Source: Bdellovibrio bacteriovorus W
GTDB lineage: Bacteria; Bdellovibrionota; Bdellovibrionia; Bdellovibrionales; Bdellovibrionaceae
Reading direction: 5' to 3'
Length of the DNA: 64,000 nucleotides
Assembly: GCA_000525675.1 (NCBI GenBank)
Contig: CP002190.1
Location: forward strand, 1,364,001 to 1,428,000
How positions within the stretch are numbered: the first letter of the stretch is position 1; the number at the start of each line of letters is the position of its first letter. Made by a program: the position numbers and the translations under genes. This document shows positions 44,327 through 54,396 of this stretch, one piece after another. The notes under the pieces are model-generated. The model had not been told where the DNA came from. It did no database searches and saw only the letters and a list, made by a program, of their open reading frames with translations.

Positions 44327-45435
44327 GAGTCACCTCGTTTATCGGAATCAGTAACGCCTGTATTTTTATAATGTGCAAGCAGTTCGTTCATTTTGCTTTC
44401 TGTCTGGCGAACATAGGCACTTTCGGCAATGATTTTTTGTTTTACAGTTGCTGGGCTGGTCGAATTATTCACACGTAAGCTGCGAATCAAAGATCTTGCT
44501 TGGGCAGGGCCTCCCGGACCGTAGGCAACGAGTGTGAAGTAATTAAGAGTGTCGGTGTCATTAGCAAGGCGTGAAGATTTCTGTGCAAGTGCTGGTTTAA
44601 TAATACGATCTCTGGTGTAGACGTAATAACCCAAACCATAAATTAGATTTCTTGCGACCCCAGAGCCCGGTGCGACCCAAGAACAATAGTTAGCGACAGA
44701 GCCTGGTAGAGGAGGCGCTTTTGTGGTTTCACTTTTCATGATCTCCGCAAACGGTGCGCAGGCAGGGTGAGAGCTCTTCGCTAAATCTTGAAGGATGTAA
44801 TTGGCATTCCCTTTGTGGGAACCGCGTTTATCTGTCCACCCAGCAATGTCTTTGACGGGAGCTGATGTGAGTTGCCCAATTCCCACTCCACCGACATAGC
44901 CTAGATAAAAGTTAAAGGCGGTTTCGTTATTAATCTTTTTAAGGATAAAGCGAGAATCAATAGCGCCATGCTGTTCAGACATACACTGGATGGCTTGATT
45001 GACGGCGAAATGAATAAAGTCCACTGACTTTTGATTCCAGCATGGAGCTGTTCGGCCACTGTTTGAAAAAGACTTCTTTGTGTTGCCTTGGCAGACATAA
45101 CCAGTATTGCCGACGTCTCTTTGTAAAGAGGCTTCGATGCAATCTTTTTTAATCGCCTTTGTGCCTGCAACTAAGGTTTGAAGCTGTTCGATGGTTTCGC
45201 TGTTGCGTCCTAATGGATTGCTTGAAGGTGTGCATACAGAGCAACTTCCCGTCGTTGAGGGAGATGTTGTAGTCATAAAAGCGCGCATCAGGGGATCGTT
45301 GGCTTTTTCAATGGCAGTGTTAATATCTTGGTTTGCAGCTTTCTTAATGCCTGATTTGTCGTTGATACAGACATTGGCAAAAGCCATCGAACCACTTGAG
45401 ATGATAATTGTTGTATATAATATGATGTGTTTCAC
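44314..45435 (-). CDS. Exported SLT-type lytic transglycosylase-like protein
   Basis: 373 residues with a signal peptide (HIILYTTIIISSGSMAFA). The mature part has about ten Cys. The segment NNETAFNFYLGYVGGVGIGQLTSA (Glu171) resembles the SLT active site (ExxFNP...GLMQL), and LVAYGPGGPAQAR resembles AYNAGPG. So a lysozyme-like fold with a possible murein lyase role is likely, but the motif spacing is unusual and Cys content is high. Exported murein enzymes fit prey entry or bdelloplast remodelling (inference). Confidence 0.62.
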   Translation of the reverse strand: MKHIILYTTIIISSGSMAFANVCINDKSGIKKAANQDINTAIEKANDPLMRAFMTTTSPSTTGSCSVCTPSSNPLGRNSETIEQLQTLVAGTKAIKKDCIEASLQRDVGNTGYVCQGNTKKSFSNSGRTAPCWNQKSVDFIHFAVNQAIQCMSEQHGAIDSRFILKKINNETAFNFYLGYVGGVGIGQLTSAPVKDIAGWTDKRGSHKGNANYILQDLAKSSHPACAPFAEIMKSETTKAPPLPGSVANYCSWVAPGSGVARNLIYGLGYYVYTRDRIIKPALAQKSSRLANDTDTLNYFTLVAYGPGGPAQARSLIRSLRVNNSTSPATVKQKIIAESAYVRQTESKMNELLAHYKNTGVTDSDKRGDSCVE

Positions 45436-45496
45436 GAGGGGCTTATCGGACCCCTGGCTGAAAGTTTAATGATATTCGAGGAAAATTTTGAATAAT

Positions 45497-46762
45497 CTAT
45501 TTCACAATATAGCTCTTCCACTTTGCTAAAAGCTGTGGACTGAGCTGCGTGTAGCAAACAGTTCCTTCTGAGGCAGATTCTCGTCTCAAAATGGGAGCTT
45601 CGCGACTTAGGTCAAAAATTTTAAATTCTTCAGATTTTGGAAAGAAAAGTTCCACATTTGTCTGCATTTCTGCCACGGTTTGCGCCATCATTTTCTTGAG
45701 CTGCTCAAGACCTTGTCCTGTCAGGGCGCTAACAAAAACTCTCGGGTGATGTTTCACTCGAAATTGTCGCTCTAACGGTGCGATATCGCATTTGTTGTAA
45801 ACGTGGATGATCTTTTTCTGATCCCATTTAAATTCTTCAATTAAAGCTTCAACAACTTCAATTTGGCGATCCATATTAGGGCTTGAAAGATCGATCACAT
45901 GAATTAAAACGTCAGCTTCAGAGGACTCTTCAAGAGTTGCTTTAAAGGCCTCAATGAGTTGAGTTGGAAGCTTGCGAATAAATCCCACGGTGTCTGTGAC
46001 GACCGCAGGTGGGCCATCGGGTAGAAATATTTTTCGCGTCGTTGGATCTAAGGTGGCAAAGACCTGATTCTTCGCCATCACTTGTGCGCCCGTTAAGCGA
46101 TTTAGAATAGAGCTTTTTCCAGAGTTTGTGTAACCAATCAAAGCAAAGGAAGGGATTTCGCTGCGACGGCGAGATTGTCTGTGTTGCGCGCGATTCTTAC
46201 GAACTCCATCGAGTTTCTTACGAATGATGGCAACGCGTTCGCGGATGCGGCGGCGATCGTTTTCTAGGGCGGTTTCTCCCGGACCTCTGGTTCCGATTCC
46301 TCCACCTTGGCGCGAAAGTGATTCTAACCAAGCACCTACCATGCGTGGCATTTGATCGAGCAGTTGCGCAAGTTCTACTTGAAGTTTTCCTTCAAAGGTT
46401 TGTGCTCTCTGGGCAAAGATGTCGAGAATAAGTTGGTTTCTATCTAAAACTCTTACTTTAACAATCTGAGCTAAGTTCCTTTGTTGAACACCTGAAAGTT
46501 GATGGTCGACAACAACAAGATTGGCTTCGCTGTCGCGAACCATTTCGGCGACTTCTTCAACTTTACCAGAGCCTATAAGGGTCGAGGGATTCCATTTATC
46601 AAGGACTTGAGTGAGGGAGCCGACAACTTCTCCACCGGCGGCGCCGACGAGTTCTTCGAGTTCTAAAAGATTCTCTTTGATCTCAGAAAGAGGTTCGGTT
46701 TTCAAACCTACACCAATTACGATTGCTTTATCTTGCGCAGTCAGTTTTGTATCTTGAGACAA
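45497..46762 (-). CDS. hflX: HflX GTPase
   Basis: 421 residues. The N-terminal HflX domain is followed by the G domain: GYTNSGKSSILNRL (G1), DTVGFIRKLP (G3) and NKCD (G4). The conserved GGGIGTRGPGETALENDRR glycine-rich linker lies before G1. HflX splits stalled or heat-damaged ribosomes. It stands alone between the exported protein cluster and malic enzyme. Confidence 0.95.
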   Translation of the reverse strand: MSQDTKLTAQDKAIVIGVGLKTEPLSEIKENLLELEELVGAAGGEVVGSLTQVLDKWNPSTLIGSGKVEEVAEMVRDSEANLVVVDHQLSGVQQRNLAQIVKVRVLDRNQLILDIFAQRAQTFEGKLQVELAQLLDQMPRMVGAWLESLSRQGGGIGTRGPGETALENDRRRIRERVAIIRKKLDGVRKNRAQHRQSRRRSEIPSFALIGYTNSGKSSILNRLTGAQVMAKNQVFATLDPTTRKIFLPDGPPAVVTDTVGFIRKLPTQLIEAFKATLEESSEADVLIHVIDLSSPNMDRQIEVVEALIEEFKWDQKKIIHVYNKCDIAPLERQFRVKHHPRVFVSALTGQGLEQLKKMMAQTVAEMQTNVELFFPKSEEFKIFDLSREAPILRRESASEGTVCYTQLSPQLLAKWKSYIVK

Positions 46763-46899
46763 AAAGGCAACCCCTCCGTTACAGACTTAAGGTTAGCACG
46801 AAACTCTGAGGCGTCAACAATCTCTTAAAAAAGCTTTGCCAGTAAGCTGGCTGCGGGCATTTGAAAAGAACATCAAGGACTTTAAAGAAAAGAATCAAA

Positions 46900-46931
46900 A
46901 AAAAAGGCGAGAGGGAGACTCTCGCCTTTTT
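46900..46931. terminator. Bidirectional terminator near maeB
   Basis: GGCGAGAG (46906-46913) pairs with CTCTCGCC (46919-46926), with A and T runs on both sides, next to the maeB stop codon. Confidence 0.85.
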
Positions 46932-46934
46932 GAA

Positions 46935-49256
46935 CTATTTGCGGGATTGCAGAACTTCTTTGATGAATTGAGCTTCAAGAGCTGTGAAAACGACAGAGTT
47001 GATGATGCCATCAATCGTTGTTGTTCTTTGTAGGACGTTTGCAGATCTGCGAACACCTTGTAAGAAAGGTCCGATAACTTCAGCCTTCCCAATTTGTTGA
47101 ATCAGCTTATACGAAATATTTGCAGACTCAAGATTAGGGAAGATAAGAACGTTAGCCCCTTCAGTAAGGCCAGAGAATGGGAAAAGTCTTTCCATGATCT
47201 CAGGGTTTACCGCTGTATCGGCTTGCATATCGCCATCAACGATCATTCCAGGACGAAGAGACTTCATGATCTCTGCCGCTTTTTTCATCTTCTCAGGCGT
47301 GCCTGGGGCACCACTGAAGTTAGAGTAACTCAGCATTGCCGTGCGAGGCTCGATACCGAAATACTCAACGATGCGAGCCGCCTGTAGAGCGATATAAGCA
47401 CATTGCTCAGAGCTTGGGTCGAAGTTCACAGTCGTATCAGAAAGAACGAGGAATTTGTCTTCAAGAAGAACGAAGTTCAAACCTGAAGGAACACCATTTT
47501 GGTAAACACCAATGATCTGTAAAATAGGGCGAACGGCGTCTGCGTAGTTCATGGAAGAACCAGTCACCATGCCGTCTGCTTCACCAAGGTGAACCATCAT
47601 CGCCGCGAAGTAATTTGGATCAGCCATTAGGCGTTCAGCTTCGCGCAGGCTTACGCCTTTTCTCTGGCGAAGAGCATAGAGCTTTTCAACGTAAGAAAAA
47701 TATTTTGGATAAGCCGTTGGATCAATAATCGGAACATCAAGAAGTGCCGGAAGATCAAGGGCTTTGATTTTTTCAGTCACTCTTTCAGGTGCACCCAAAA
47801 GAATTGGCTGACAGATTCTTTCTTCAACAAGTGTTGCAAGAGCTTTAAGAATCTTAGTGCTTGTGCCCTCAGGGAAAACGATCTTTGGAAGTTCGCCACC
47901 CATAGCTTCTGCATTTTGGTGTACGCGGTTGATAGCGTTGCGGATAAATACTTTAGAAGGACCTTGAAGGGCCTCTAGTTTATCTCTGTAAGACTCCCAA
48001 TCTTCGATACCTTTTTGTGCCACACCTGAATCCATGGCAGCTTTTGCCACAGCAGGAGCTACCCAAAGTAGAACACGCGTATCGAAAGGTTTTGGAATTA
48101 AATATTCACGACCGAATTTAAAGCTCTTTCCGCCATAAGTCGCAGACACCTTCTCTGGAACGTCTTCGCGAGCAAGTTTTGCTAAAGCATGAACTGCTGC
48201 GAGTTTCATTTCTTCATTGATTTGAGTCGAGCGAGTATCTAAAGCTCCACGGAAAATAGACGGGAAGCCAAGGACGTTGTTGACCTGATTTGGATAGTCA
48301 GAGCGACCCGTAGCAATGATAGCATCGGGACGAGCAGCGCGAGCTTTATCAGGAGTGATCTCTGGTTCTGGATTTGCCATAGCAAAAATAATAGGATCTT
48401 TCGCCATATCTTTCAGCATCTCTGGAGTCAGTGCACCAGCGACGGAAAGGCCGACAAAGACGTCAGCATCGCGAAGAGCTTCACTCAGCGTGCGAAGCTC
48501 TGTGTCTGCAGCGAAGAACTCTTTGTATTTATTCATGCCGTTAGTGCGACCTTTGTAGATCACGCCTTGAGAGTCGCACATGATGATGTTTTCGCGACGA
48601 GCTCCAAGAGCAATAAAGATTTTTGCGCAAGAATTTGCTGAAGCTCCAGCACCGTTTACAACGATGCGAATTGAATCCATCTTGCGATTCGTGATGGCAA
48701 CAGCATTTAAAAGAGCGGCACCAGAAACAATTGCAGTTCCATGCTGATCGTCATGGAAAACGGGAATGTTCATTTCGCGTTTCAAACGCTCTTCAATTTC
48801 AAAGCACTCAGGGGCTTTGATGTCTTCAAGGTTGATTCCACCAAAAGTTGGTTCAAGAACGCGAACGGCATTACAGAAAGCATCGACGTCCGTTGTATCT
48901 ACTTCGATATCAAAGACATCAATTCCTGCAAATTGTTTAAAAAGAATCCCTTTGCCTTCCATCACTGGCTTACCAGCTGCAGCACCGATGTTTCCTAAAC
49001 CTAGGACGGCAGTACCGTTGGAGATAACTCCGACAAGATTTCCTTTAGCTGTGTAGTCGTAAATTTTCGAAGGGTCTTTAGCGATTTCTTTACAAGGTGC
49101 TGCGACACCAGGAGAGTAAGCAAGAGAGAGATCTTTTTCAGTAGAGCATGGTTTTGAAGAGATAACTTCAATTTTTCCAGGCTTGCCCTGTTTGTGATAA
49201 AGAAGAGCTTCTTGATCAAAGTTGTTCGTTGCTTTGCTGTCTGTTTTTGTATCCAA
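46935..49256 (-). CDS. maeB: NADP-malic enzyme with phosphate acetyltransferase-like domain (MaeB type)
   Basis: 773 residues. Residues about 1-420 are malic enzyme: [44 protein letters not shown] and [14 protein letters not shown] (NADP site). The C-terminal part is the Pta-like domain ([33 protein letters not shown]). It decarboxylates malate to pyruvate with NADP; the Pta-like domain is regulatory in MaeB. The TTG start at 49256 follows AAAAGGAGT; the longer frame from 49358 adds 34 residues unlike the family. Divergent from the thiolase gene. Confidence 0.93.
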   Translation of the reverse strand: MDTKTDSKATNNFDQEALLYHKQGKPGKIEVISSKPCSTEKDLSLAYSPGVAAPCKEIAKDPSKIYDYTAKGNLVGVISNGTAVLGLGNIGAAAGKPVMEGKGILFKQFAGIDVFDIEVDTTDVDAFCNAVRVLEPTFGGINLEDIKAPECFEIEERLKREMNIPVFHDDQHGTAIVSGAALLNAVAITNRKMDSIRIVVNGAGASANSCAKIFIALGARRENIIMCDSQGVIYKGRTNGMNKYKEFFAADTELRTLSEALRDADVFVGLSVAGALTPEMLKDMAKDPIIFAMANPEPEITPDKARAARPDAIIATGRSDYPNQVNNVLGFPSIFRGALDTRSTQINEEMKLAAVHALAKLAREDVPEKVSATYGGKSFKFGREYLIPKPFDTRVLLWVAPAVAKAAMDSGVAQKGIEDWESYRDKLEALQGPSKVFIRNAINRVHQNAEAMGGELPKIVFPEGTSTKILKALATLVEERICQPILLGAPERVTEKIKALDLPALLDVPIIDPTAYPKYFSYVEKLYALRQRKGVSLREAERLMADPNYFAAMMVHLGEADGMVTGSSMNYADAVRPILQIIGVYQNGVPSGLNFVLLEDKFLVLSDTTVNFDPSSEQCAYIALQAARIVEYFGIEPRTAMLSYSNFSGAPGTPEKMKKAAEIMKSLRPGMIVDGDMQADTAVNPEIMERLFPFSGLTEGANVLIFPNLESANISYKLIQQIGKAEVIGPFLQGVRRSANVLQRTTTIDGIINSVVFTALEAQFIKEVLQSRK

Positions 49257-49632
49257 GGATACTCCTTTTCTGAGCTGTAAAAGCCAAACCGTGAAGCCCA
49301 AGCCTTGCAGAGAAAATAAATCACTGATTTTAAGATTAAACTCAGTGAATAGGCCCATGGCGAAACAAGTGCTATTACTCTACAGAAAGCACATAGGAAG
49401 GGTCAATAAAGCAGACCTTTGTCGCAGAGGGATAAGTGCGAGAAATCTTAGTTTTTAGAGTAGATTCTCTAAGAATTCCTCGAATGCGGCTCCCAGTAAG
49501 AGAATCCCCAAAAAAAGCTTCATATCTGCACTGCGCAATGAGCTAGACCTCGGCGAATACGAGTTTGTTTGTATTTGGTGAACGCACTCAAAAGGCATAA
49601 GATTTTAAGGGTTTATATTAAAAGGAGTGTCC
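49257..49632. other. Divergent promoter interval between maeB and thiolase gene
   Basis: About 376 nt without a gene. A candidate promoter for the thiolase gene is TTGGTG (49575-49580) with TAAGAT (49598-49603) and a 17-bp spacer; by eye and weak. Shine-Dalgarno AAAGGAG precedes the thiolase ATG. Nothing else is recognised. Confidence 0.45.
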
Positions 49633-50976
49633 ATGAAATCACCTCGTGACGTGGTTCTTGTAGAAGGATTAAGAACCCCATTTGCGAAATCAGGTTCGAA
49701 TCTTAAGAAAGTTCATCCAGCCGAGTTAGGTAAGACAGCATTGAAAGAGTTGATCGCAAAGACCAACTTGGATGTGAATGAAGTTGATGAAGTGATCATC
49801 GGCAACACAGGCAATCCGCCAGACTCTGTGAATATTTCCCGCGTAGTGGCGTTGAACTCTGGCATTCCATTAAAGACTTCAGCATACACTGTTCATAGAA
49901 ATTGTGCTTCTGCTTTAGAGTCTATTTCTAACGGTTTCGAAAAAATTAAATCCGGAACGATGGACGTTGTTTTGGCTGGTGGCACAGAGAGTATGTCGCA
50001 GATGCCAACTCTTCAACCTAAGAAGTTTCAAGATATTTACAATGCGCTTTTTGCTGCGAAAACTCCTCAGCAGGCAATGCCTCTTTTGTGGAAGCTTTTC
50101 AAAGCTGATATGAAGCAAATCAAAGCTCTTCTTCAAGGAAACATGAAGGATGAGTATTTCCCGCAGATTTCTGTGATGCTAGGTCTGACAGATCCATTTG
50201 TGGGAATCAACATGGGACAAACTGCAGAGATTCTTGCAAAAGAGTGGGGACTCACACGTCAAATGCAAGATGAGTTCGCGTTGCGTTCGCACTTGCGTGC
50301 TGGTGCAGCGATGAAGTCAGGTCGTATGGCAGAGGAAATCACTCCTGTGTATCTTGCTCCTGAATACAAAGAAGTCGTGACTCAAGATATTGGCCCTCGT
50401 GAAAATCAAACTATTGAAGCGTTGGCAAAATTAAAACCATTCTTTGATAAAGCAACAGGTTCGATCACGGCGGGGAACTCTTGCCCGATCACGGATGGAG
50501 CCGCGATGGTCTTGTTGATGTCTCGTGAGAAAGCAGAGGCACTTGGTTATAAGCCGCTGGCGACGATTCGTTCCTATGGCTTTGCAGGTTTAGAGCCTGA
50601 GCGTATGGGATTAGGGCCGGCTTATTCAACACCGTTGGCGTTGAAACGTGCGGGATTGAGCTTAAAAGACATGGGGCTTGTAGAGTTGAATGAAGCTTTT
50701 GCCGCGCAAGTAATGGCGTGCCAAAGAGCGATGGACTCTAAAGAATTTGCTCAAGAAAAATTAGGTCTTTCTGAAAAAGTAGGCGAGATCTCTGATGATA
50801 TTTTGAATGTGAACGGTGGAGCCATTGCTTATGGTCACCCAGTTGGAGCAACGGGCACTCGTATTGTTTTAACTCTGGCAAAAGAGATGAAACGTCGCAA
50901 TGTTCAGTACGGCTTAGCAACACTTTGTATCGGTGGCGGTCAGGGTGGTTCAATGATTTTGGAAAACGAAGGCTAG
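49633..50976 (+). CDS. fadI: Acetyl-CoA acyltransferase (thiolase, FadI/FadA type)
   Basis: 447 residues. Motifs: NCASALESISNGFE with the nucleophile Cys, LNEAFAAQ, GGAIAYGHPVGATG, and CIGGGQGGSM with the second Cys. The length over 430 residues fits the FadI/trifunctional-beta type. It cleaves 3-ketoacyl-CoA. ATG at 49633 follows AAAGGAG with an 8-nt spacer; a GTG two codons earlier is possible. The multifunctional protein gene starts 9 nt after its stop, so they form a beta-oxidation operon. Confidence 0.92.
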   Translation: MKSPRDVVLVEGLRTPFAKSGSNLKKVHPAELGKTALKELIAKTNLDVNEVDEVIIGNTGNPPDSVNISRVVALNSGIPLKTSAYTVHRNCASALESISNGFEKIKSGTMDVVLAGGTESMSQMPTLQPKKFQDIYNALFAAKTPQQAMPLLWKLFKADMKQIKALLQGNMKDEYFPQISVMLGLTDPFVGINMGQTAEILAKEWGLTRQMQDEFALRSHLRAGAAMKSGRMAEEITPVYLAPEYKEVVTQDIGPRENQTIEALAKLKPFFDKATGSITAGNSCPITDGAAMVLLMSREKAEALGYKPLATIRSYGFAGLEPERMGLGPAYSTPLALKRAGLSLKDMGLVELNEAFAAQVMACQRAMDSKEFAQEKLGLSEKVGEISDDILNVNGGAIAYGHPVGATGTRIVLTLAKEMKRRNVQYGLATLCIGGGQGGSMILENEG

Positions 50977-50985
50977 GAGAAGCAG

Positions 50986-53139
50986 ATGTCTATTCAGGAA
51001 AGTATCATCATCAAACCTCAAGGGGACGTTGTAGTTGTTGAGTTTGATCTTGTTGGCGAAAAAGTTAATAAGTTTTCAACTCCGGTTATGATGCGACTTA
51101 AAGAAGTTCTAGAGGAACTAAAGGCTTCTAAATACAAAGCCGTCGTTTTCAAATCTAACAAGCCTAAGATTTTTATTGCAGGCGCTGATATTGAAGAAAT
51201 CAAATCTATGACAACCAAAGAGCAGTTCGATACGGCTGTGAAGGGTGGTCAGGATATTATGAATCTAGTTGAAGACCTTCCAATGCCGACGATCGCTTCA
51301 ATCAACGGAGCTTGTATGGGGGGCGGGTGTGAGTTTATTTTAGCATGCGACTATCGCATTGCTTCTGAGGACTCTTCAACTCGTATCGGTTTGCCAGAGA
51401 CACAGCTAGGAATTTTGCCAGGGTTTGGTGGAACGCAGAGACTTCCGCGCGTGGTTGGTTTGCAAGCAAGTTTAGATATTATTCTTGCTGGTAAATCTGT
51501 GAACGCTAAAAAAGCTCAAAAGATGGGTCTTGTAGATAAGGTTGTACATCCGAATCTTTTAGAAGATCAGACAATGAAGTGGGCGCAAGAGATTGTTGCG
51601 GGCGGTTCTAAAAAACGCCGTAAAACTTTTGAAGCCAAAGGTGCAATGAATAAAGTTCTTGAGGGAGCTTTAGGTCGCGGCATCGTTTTTAAGAAAGCGC
51701 AAGAAGGCGTGATGAAGGCGACAAAAGGTCATTACCCAGCGCCTCTTAAAGCTCTTGAAGTGATTAAGAAAACATACGGTTCAAGCAATCGTGAAAACGG
51801 AATGCGCATTGAACGTGAAGGATTCTGTGAGTTAGGAATTACAGAAATTTCTAAGAACCTTATCCATGTGTTCTATTTAACAGAGATGGTTAAAAAGCAA
51901 AATGGTGTTCCGGGAGTTGAAGTAAAACCAAAAACTGTGAAGTCCATGGGGATTTTAGGCGCCGGAACAATGGGTGGCGGTATTGCATACGTGGCAGCTG
52001 ATAAAGGTGTTCACGTACGTATGAAGGATTTAAACCCAGATGCTCTTGGCAAAGGTTTAAAGCACGCTTCAGATCTTTGGGCGAAGCTATTAAAGCGTCG
52101 CTCTATTGATAAATATCAATTTCAACAGAAAATGGATTTAGTCTCTGTCACAACGGATTATTCAGGTTTTAAAAACTTAGACGTTGTGGTTGAGGCCATT
52201 GTTGAAGATATGGGGATTAAGCAAAAGGTGATTGGTGAGTGCGCAGGGCAAATGCGTAACGACGCCATCATCGCTACGAATACAAGTTCGTTATCTGTGA
52301 CGGAGATGGCTAAAGGTCATCCGCGCCCCGAGTACTTTGCGGGAATGCACTTCTTCAATCCGGTTCATAAAATGCCATTGGTTGAAGTTATTCGCGGTGA
52401 AAAAACATCGGATGAAACTATTGCGACGATCTATGAGCTTTCAAAGCGCATGGGTAAAATGCCAGTGGTTGTCAAAGATGGCCCTGGGTTTTTAGTGAAT
52501 AGACTCTTGATGCCTTACATGGCTGAAGCGGCCTTCTTGATGCAAGAGGGTATGAGCATTGAGGCTGTTGATAAAGCTTACGTTCGTGAATTCGGAATGC
52601 CAATGGGGCCTTTTGAATTGATGGATGAAGTGGGGCTTGATGTTTGTTTGAAGGTTTTGAAAATCTTTAAAGCGTCATTTGGCGAGCGCATTGAAGTAGC
52701 TCCATGTATGGAAGCTTTAGAAAAAACGGGGCGTTTGGGACGAAAAAATGGAAAAGGTTTTTATCTTTACGCAGAAGATGGGAAACGCGGTGATGTCGAT
52801 CAAACGATCTACGCAGCGTTGGGTCTCTCTCAACCTACAAACCCTCATGATTCTAAAGAGTGTATCGAGCGCGGTGTCTTTGCAATGCTGAACGAGTGTT
52901 CGTTAGCGTTGATTGAAGATCGCATCGTTGAAAGCGCTTATGAAGTGGATCTTGCCATGATTATGGGAACAGGATTCCCTCCATTCCGCGGTGGTTTAAT
53001 GAAGTACGCGGATAGCATTGGCAGTCAGTATATTGCAGATCAACTGGCAACATACGCTTCAAGCCGCAAGGCTACGCGACTAAGACCTTCTGTGCCTTTG
53101 ACGAACATGGCAAAGGGAAATACGAAGTTTTATAAATAG
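50986..53139 (+). CDS. fadJ: Fatty-acid oxidation multifunctional protein (enoyl-CoA hydratase / 3-hydroxyacyl-CoA dehydrogenase)
   Basis: 717 residues. The hydratase part has IFIAGADIEEIKSM, NGACMGGGCEFILACDYRIAS and PETQLGILPGFGGTQR. The dehydrogenase part has GILGAGTMGGGIAYVAADKG (NAD site), NTSSLSVTEMA and MHFFNPVHKMPLVEVI. It hydrates enoyl-CoA and oxidises 3-hydroxyacyl-CoA. With the thiolase upstream and FadD and an ALDH elsewhere in the window, the set supports growth on fatty acids. Strong terminator follows. Confidence 0.93.
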   Translation: MSIQESIIIKPQGDVVVVEFDLVGEKVNKFSTPVMMRLKEVLEELKASKYKAVVFKSNKPKIFIAGADIEEIKSMTTKEQFDTAVKGGQDIMNLVEDLPMPTIASINGACMGGGCEFILACDYRIASEDSSTRIGLPETQLGILPGFGGTQRLPRVVGLQASLDIILAGKSVNAKKAQKMGLVDKVVHPNLLEDQTMKWAQEIVAGGSKKRRKTFEAKGAMNKVLEGALGRGIVFKKAQEGVMKATKGHYPAPLKALEVIKKTYGSSNRENGMRIEREGFCELGITEISKNLIHVFYLTEMVKKQNGVPGVEVKPKTVKSMGILGAGTMGGGIAYVAADKGVHVRMKDLNPDALGKGLKHASDLWAKLLKRRSIDKYQFQQKMDLVSVTTDYSGFKNLDVVVEAIVEDMGIKQKVIGECAGQMRNDAIIATNTSSLSVTEMAKGHPRPEYFAGMHFFNPVHKMPLVEVIRGEKTSDETIATIYELSKRMGKMPVVVKDGPGFLVNRLLMPYMAEAAFLMQEGMSIEAVDKAYVREFGMPMGPFELMDEVGLDVCLKVLKIFKASFGERIEVAPCMEALEKTGRLGRKNGKGFYLYAEDGKRGDVDQTIYAALGLSQPTNPHDSKECIERGVFAMLNECSLALIEDRIVESAYEVDLAMIMGTGFPPFRGGLMKYADSIGSQYIADQLATYASSRKATRLRPSVPLTNMAKGNTKFYK

Positions 53140-53161
53140 TCATGCTTAAGTGAATCAAATG

Positions 53162-53197
53162 AAAAAGCCCGAAGTCATTTAACTTCGGGCTTTTTTT
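53162..53197 (+). terminator. Terminator of beta-oxidation operon
   Basis: AAAGCCCGAAGT (53164-53175) pairs with ACTTCGGGCTTT (53182-53193), followed by a T run; 12-bp perfect stem. Confidence 0.92.
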
Positions 53198-53256
53198 ATT
53201 TGATAGACAGGCTGCTAACGCTTCAAGTGTCACTTCAAGCGGGACTCAAGAGTTTC

Positions 53257-54393
53257 TTAAAGCAACTGACTGTATTCAGCTAAGGCCTTTTCCCAACTGT
53301 GTTGAGATCTTGCCCAAGAGCCCGCTGCAGTGCCCTTTGTAGCTATCATTCCTGTGGATTCAACAAAGACTTTAACCGCATCTGCGATAGATTGAGCAGA
53401 CCTAGGCTCTACGAGAATGCCGCGTTCATTTTTTTCTCCCACTTGCTCAGTGGTGCCACCAGCATCTGTGCCGATAACAGGTTTATCCATCATCATGGCA
53501 TCAATCACACTCAAGCTATAAGTCTCTTTGTGGGAGGCGAGAGCAAAGATATCCAAAGCTTCAATATACGAAACATAATCCTTCTGAAAAGGAATAAGCT
53601 TTAAGTGATTTTTTAAGCGCGTCGATTGAAGTTTTTCTTCTAGCCAAGTGATGAGTTCTTGGGAATCTTCACTATAAATAGGTAAGCCTTGCTGGGTTTG
53701 TCCAACGATAGTGGGATCTCCAACAATCCAGAGTTGAATTTTGTCTAAAATATTATCGGGCAATAAATCAAGGGAAGCTGTCAGTTCGCGAACCCCTTTG
53801 CCTGAATCAATACGACAAAGTGTTCCTATAACAATTTTGCCTTCAGCACCGTATTGCGTACGAATTTCTTCGCGACGCTCTGGATTTTTCTGAAAGATTT
53901 CAGTTTTTCTTCCATAACGGATCAGTTTTAGTTTTTCAGGAGCAATTGGAAAGTTGATACGGGCTTCATTGATTATTTCTTCTGATGAAGAGCACAGAGC
54001 TGAGACTTTGGAAAATAGCCACTTGTGAACTAAATCTCTTTTGGGAACGGCATTCATATAGAGATTGTAGATATGGCGAATGGAAGAATTGCCGATTAAA
54101 GCCAAGGCATTGGCCCAAAGATCTAAGCGGGAGTGAGAGAAAACATCTGTGATTTCTTCAGACTTATAGATGCCTTTAATAATACGGCTATGTTTCCACT
54201 TGGATATTTTTTTTGCAGTCAGCGTACGAACTTTGATGTTTCGGCTGAGAAGTTCTTTATGCACCCTAGAGTTTTCTAAGCAAAGAGCTATTTGTGGATA
54301 GCCCAGGGACTGCATTTCAGTGATGAGATCAACAGTGTACATCTCCAGCCCGCCCCAAGAGGGGGACTGGAGACAGTGAAGAATCTTTTTCAT
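53257..54393 (-). CDS. Family 4 glycosyltransferase (GT-B fold)
   Basis: 378 residues. The C-terminal GT1-type part has VIGTLCRIDSGKGVREL, YVSYIEALDIFALASHKETYSLSVIDAMMMDKPVIGTDAGGTTEQVG (Glu pair of the EX7E motif) and typical ends. The N terminus WGGLEMYTVDLITEMQSLG fits an acceptor-binding domain. It transfers an unknown sugar, probably to an envelope glycan. The gene starts 3 nt after the WecE-like gene stop, so the two form an operon. Confidence 0.86.
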   Translation of the reverse strand: MKKILHCLQSPSWGGLEMYTVDLITEMQSLGYPQIALCLENSRVHKELLSRNIKVRTLTAKKISKWKHSRIIKGIYKSEEITDVFSHSRLDLWANALALIGNSSIRHIYNLYMNAVPKRDLVHKWLFSKVSALCSSSEEIINEARINFPIAPEKLKLIRYGRKTEIFQKNPERREEIRTQYGAEGKIVIGTLCRIDSGKGVRELTASLDLLPDNILDKIQLWIVGDPTIVGQTQQGLPIYSEDSQELITWLEEKLQSTRLKNHLKLIPFQKDYVSYIEALDIFALASHKETYSLSVIDAMMMDKPVIGTDAGGTTEQVGEKNERGILVEPRSAQSIADAVKVFVESTGMIATKGTAAGSWARSQHSWEKALAEYSQLL

Positions 54394-54396
54394 AGG

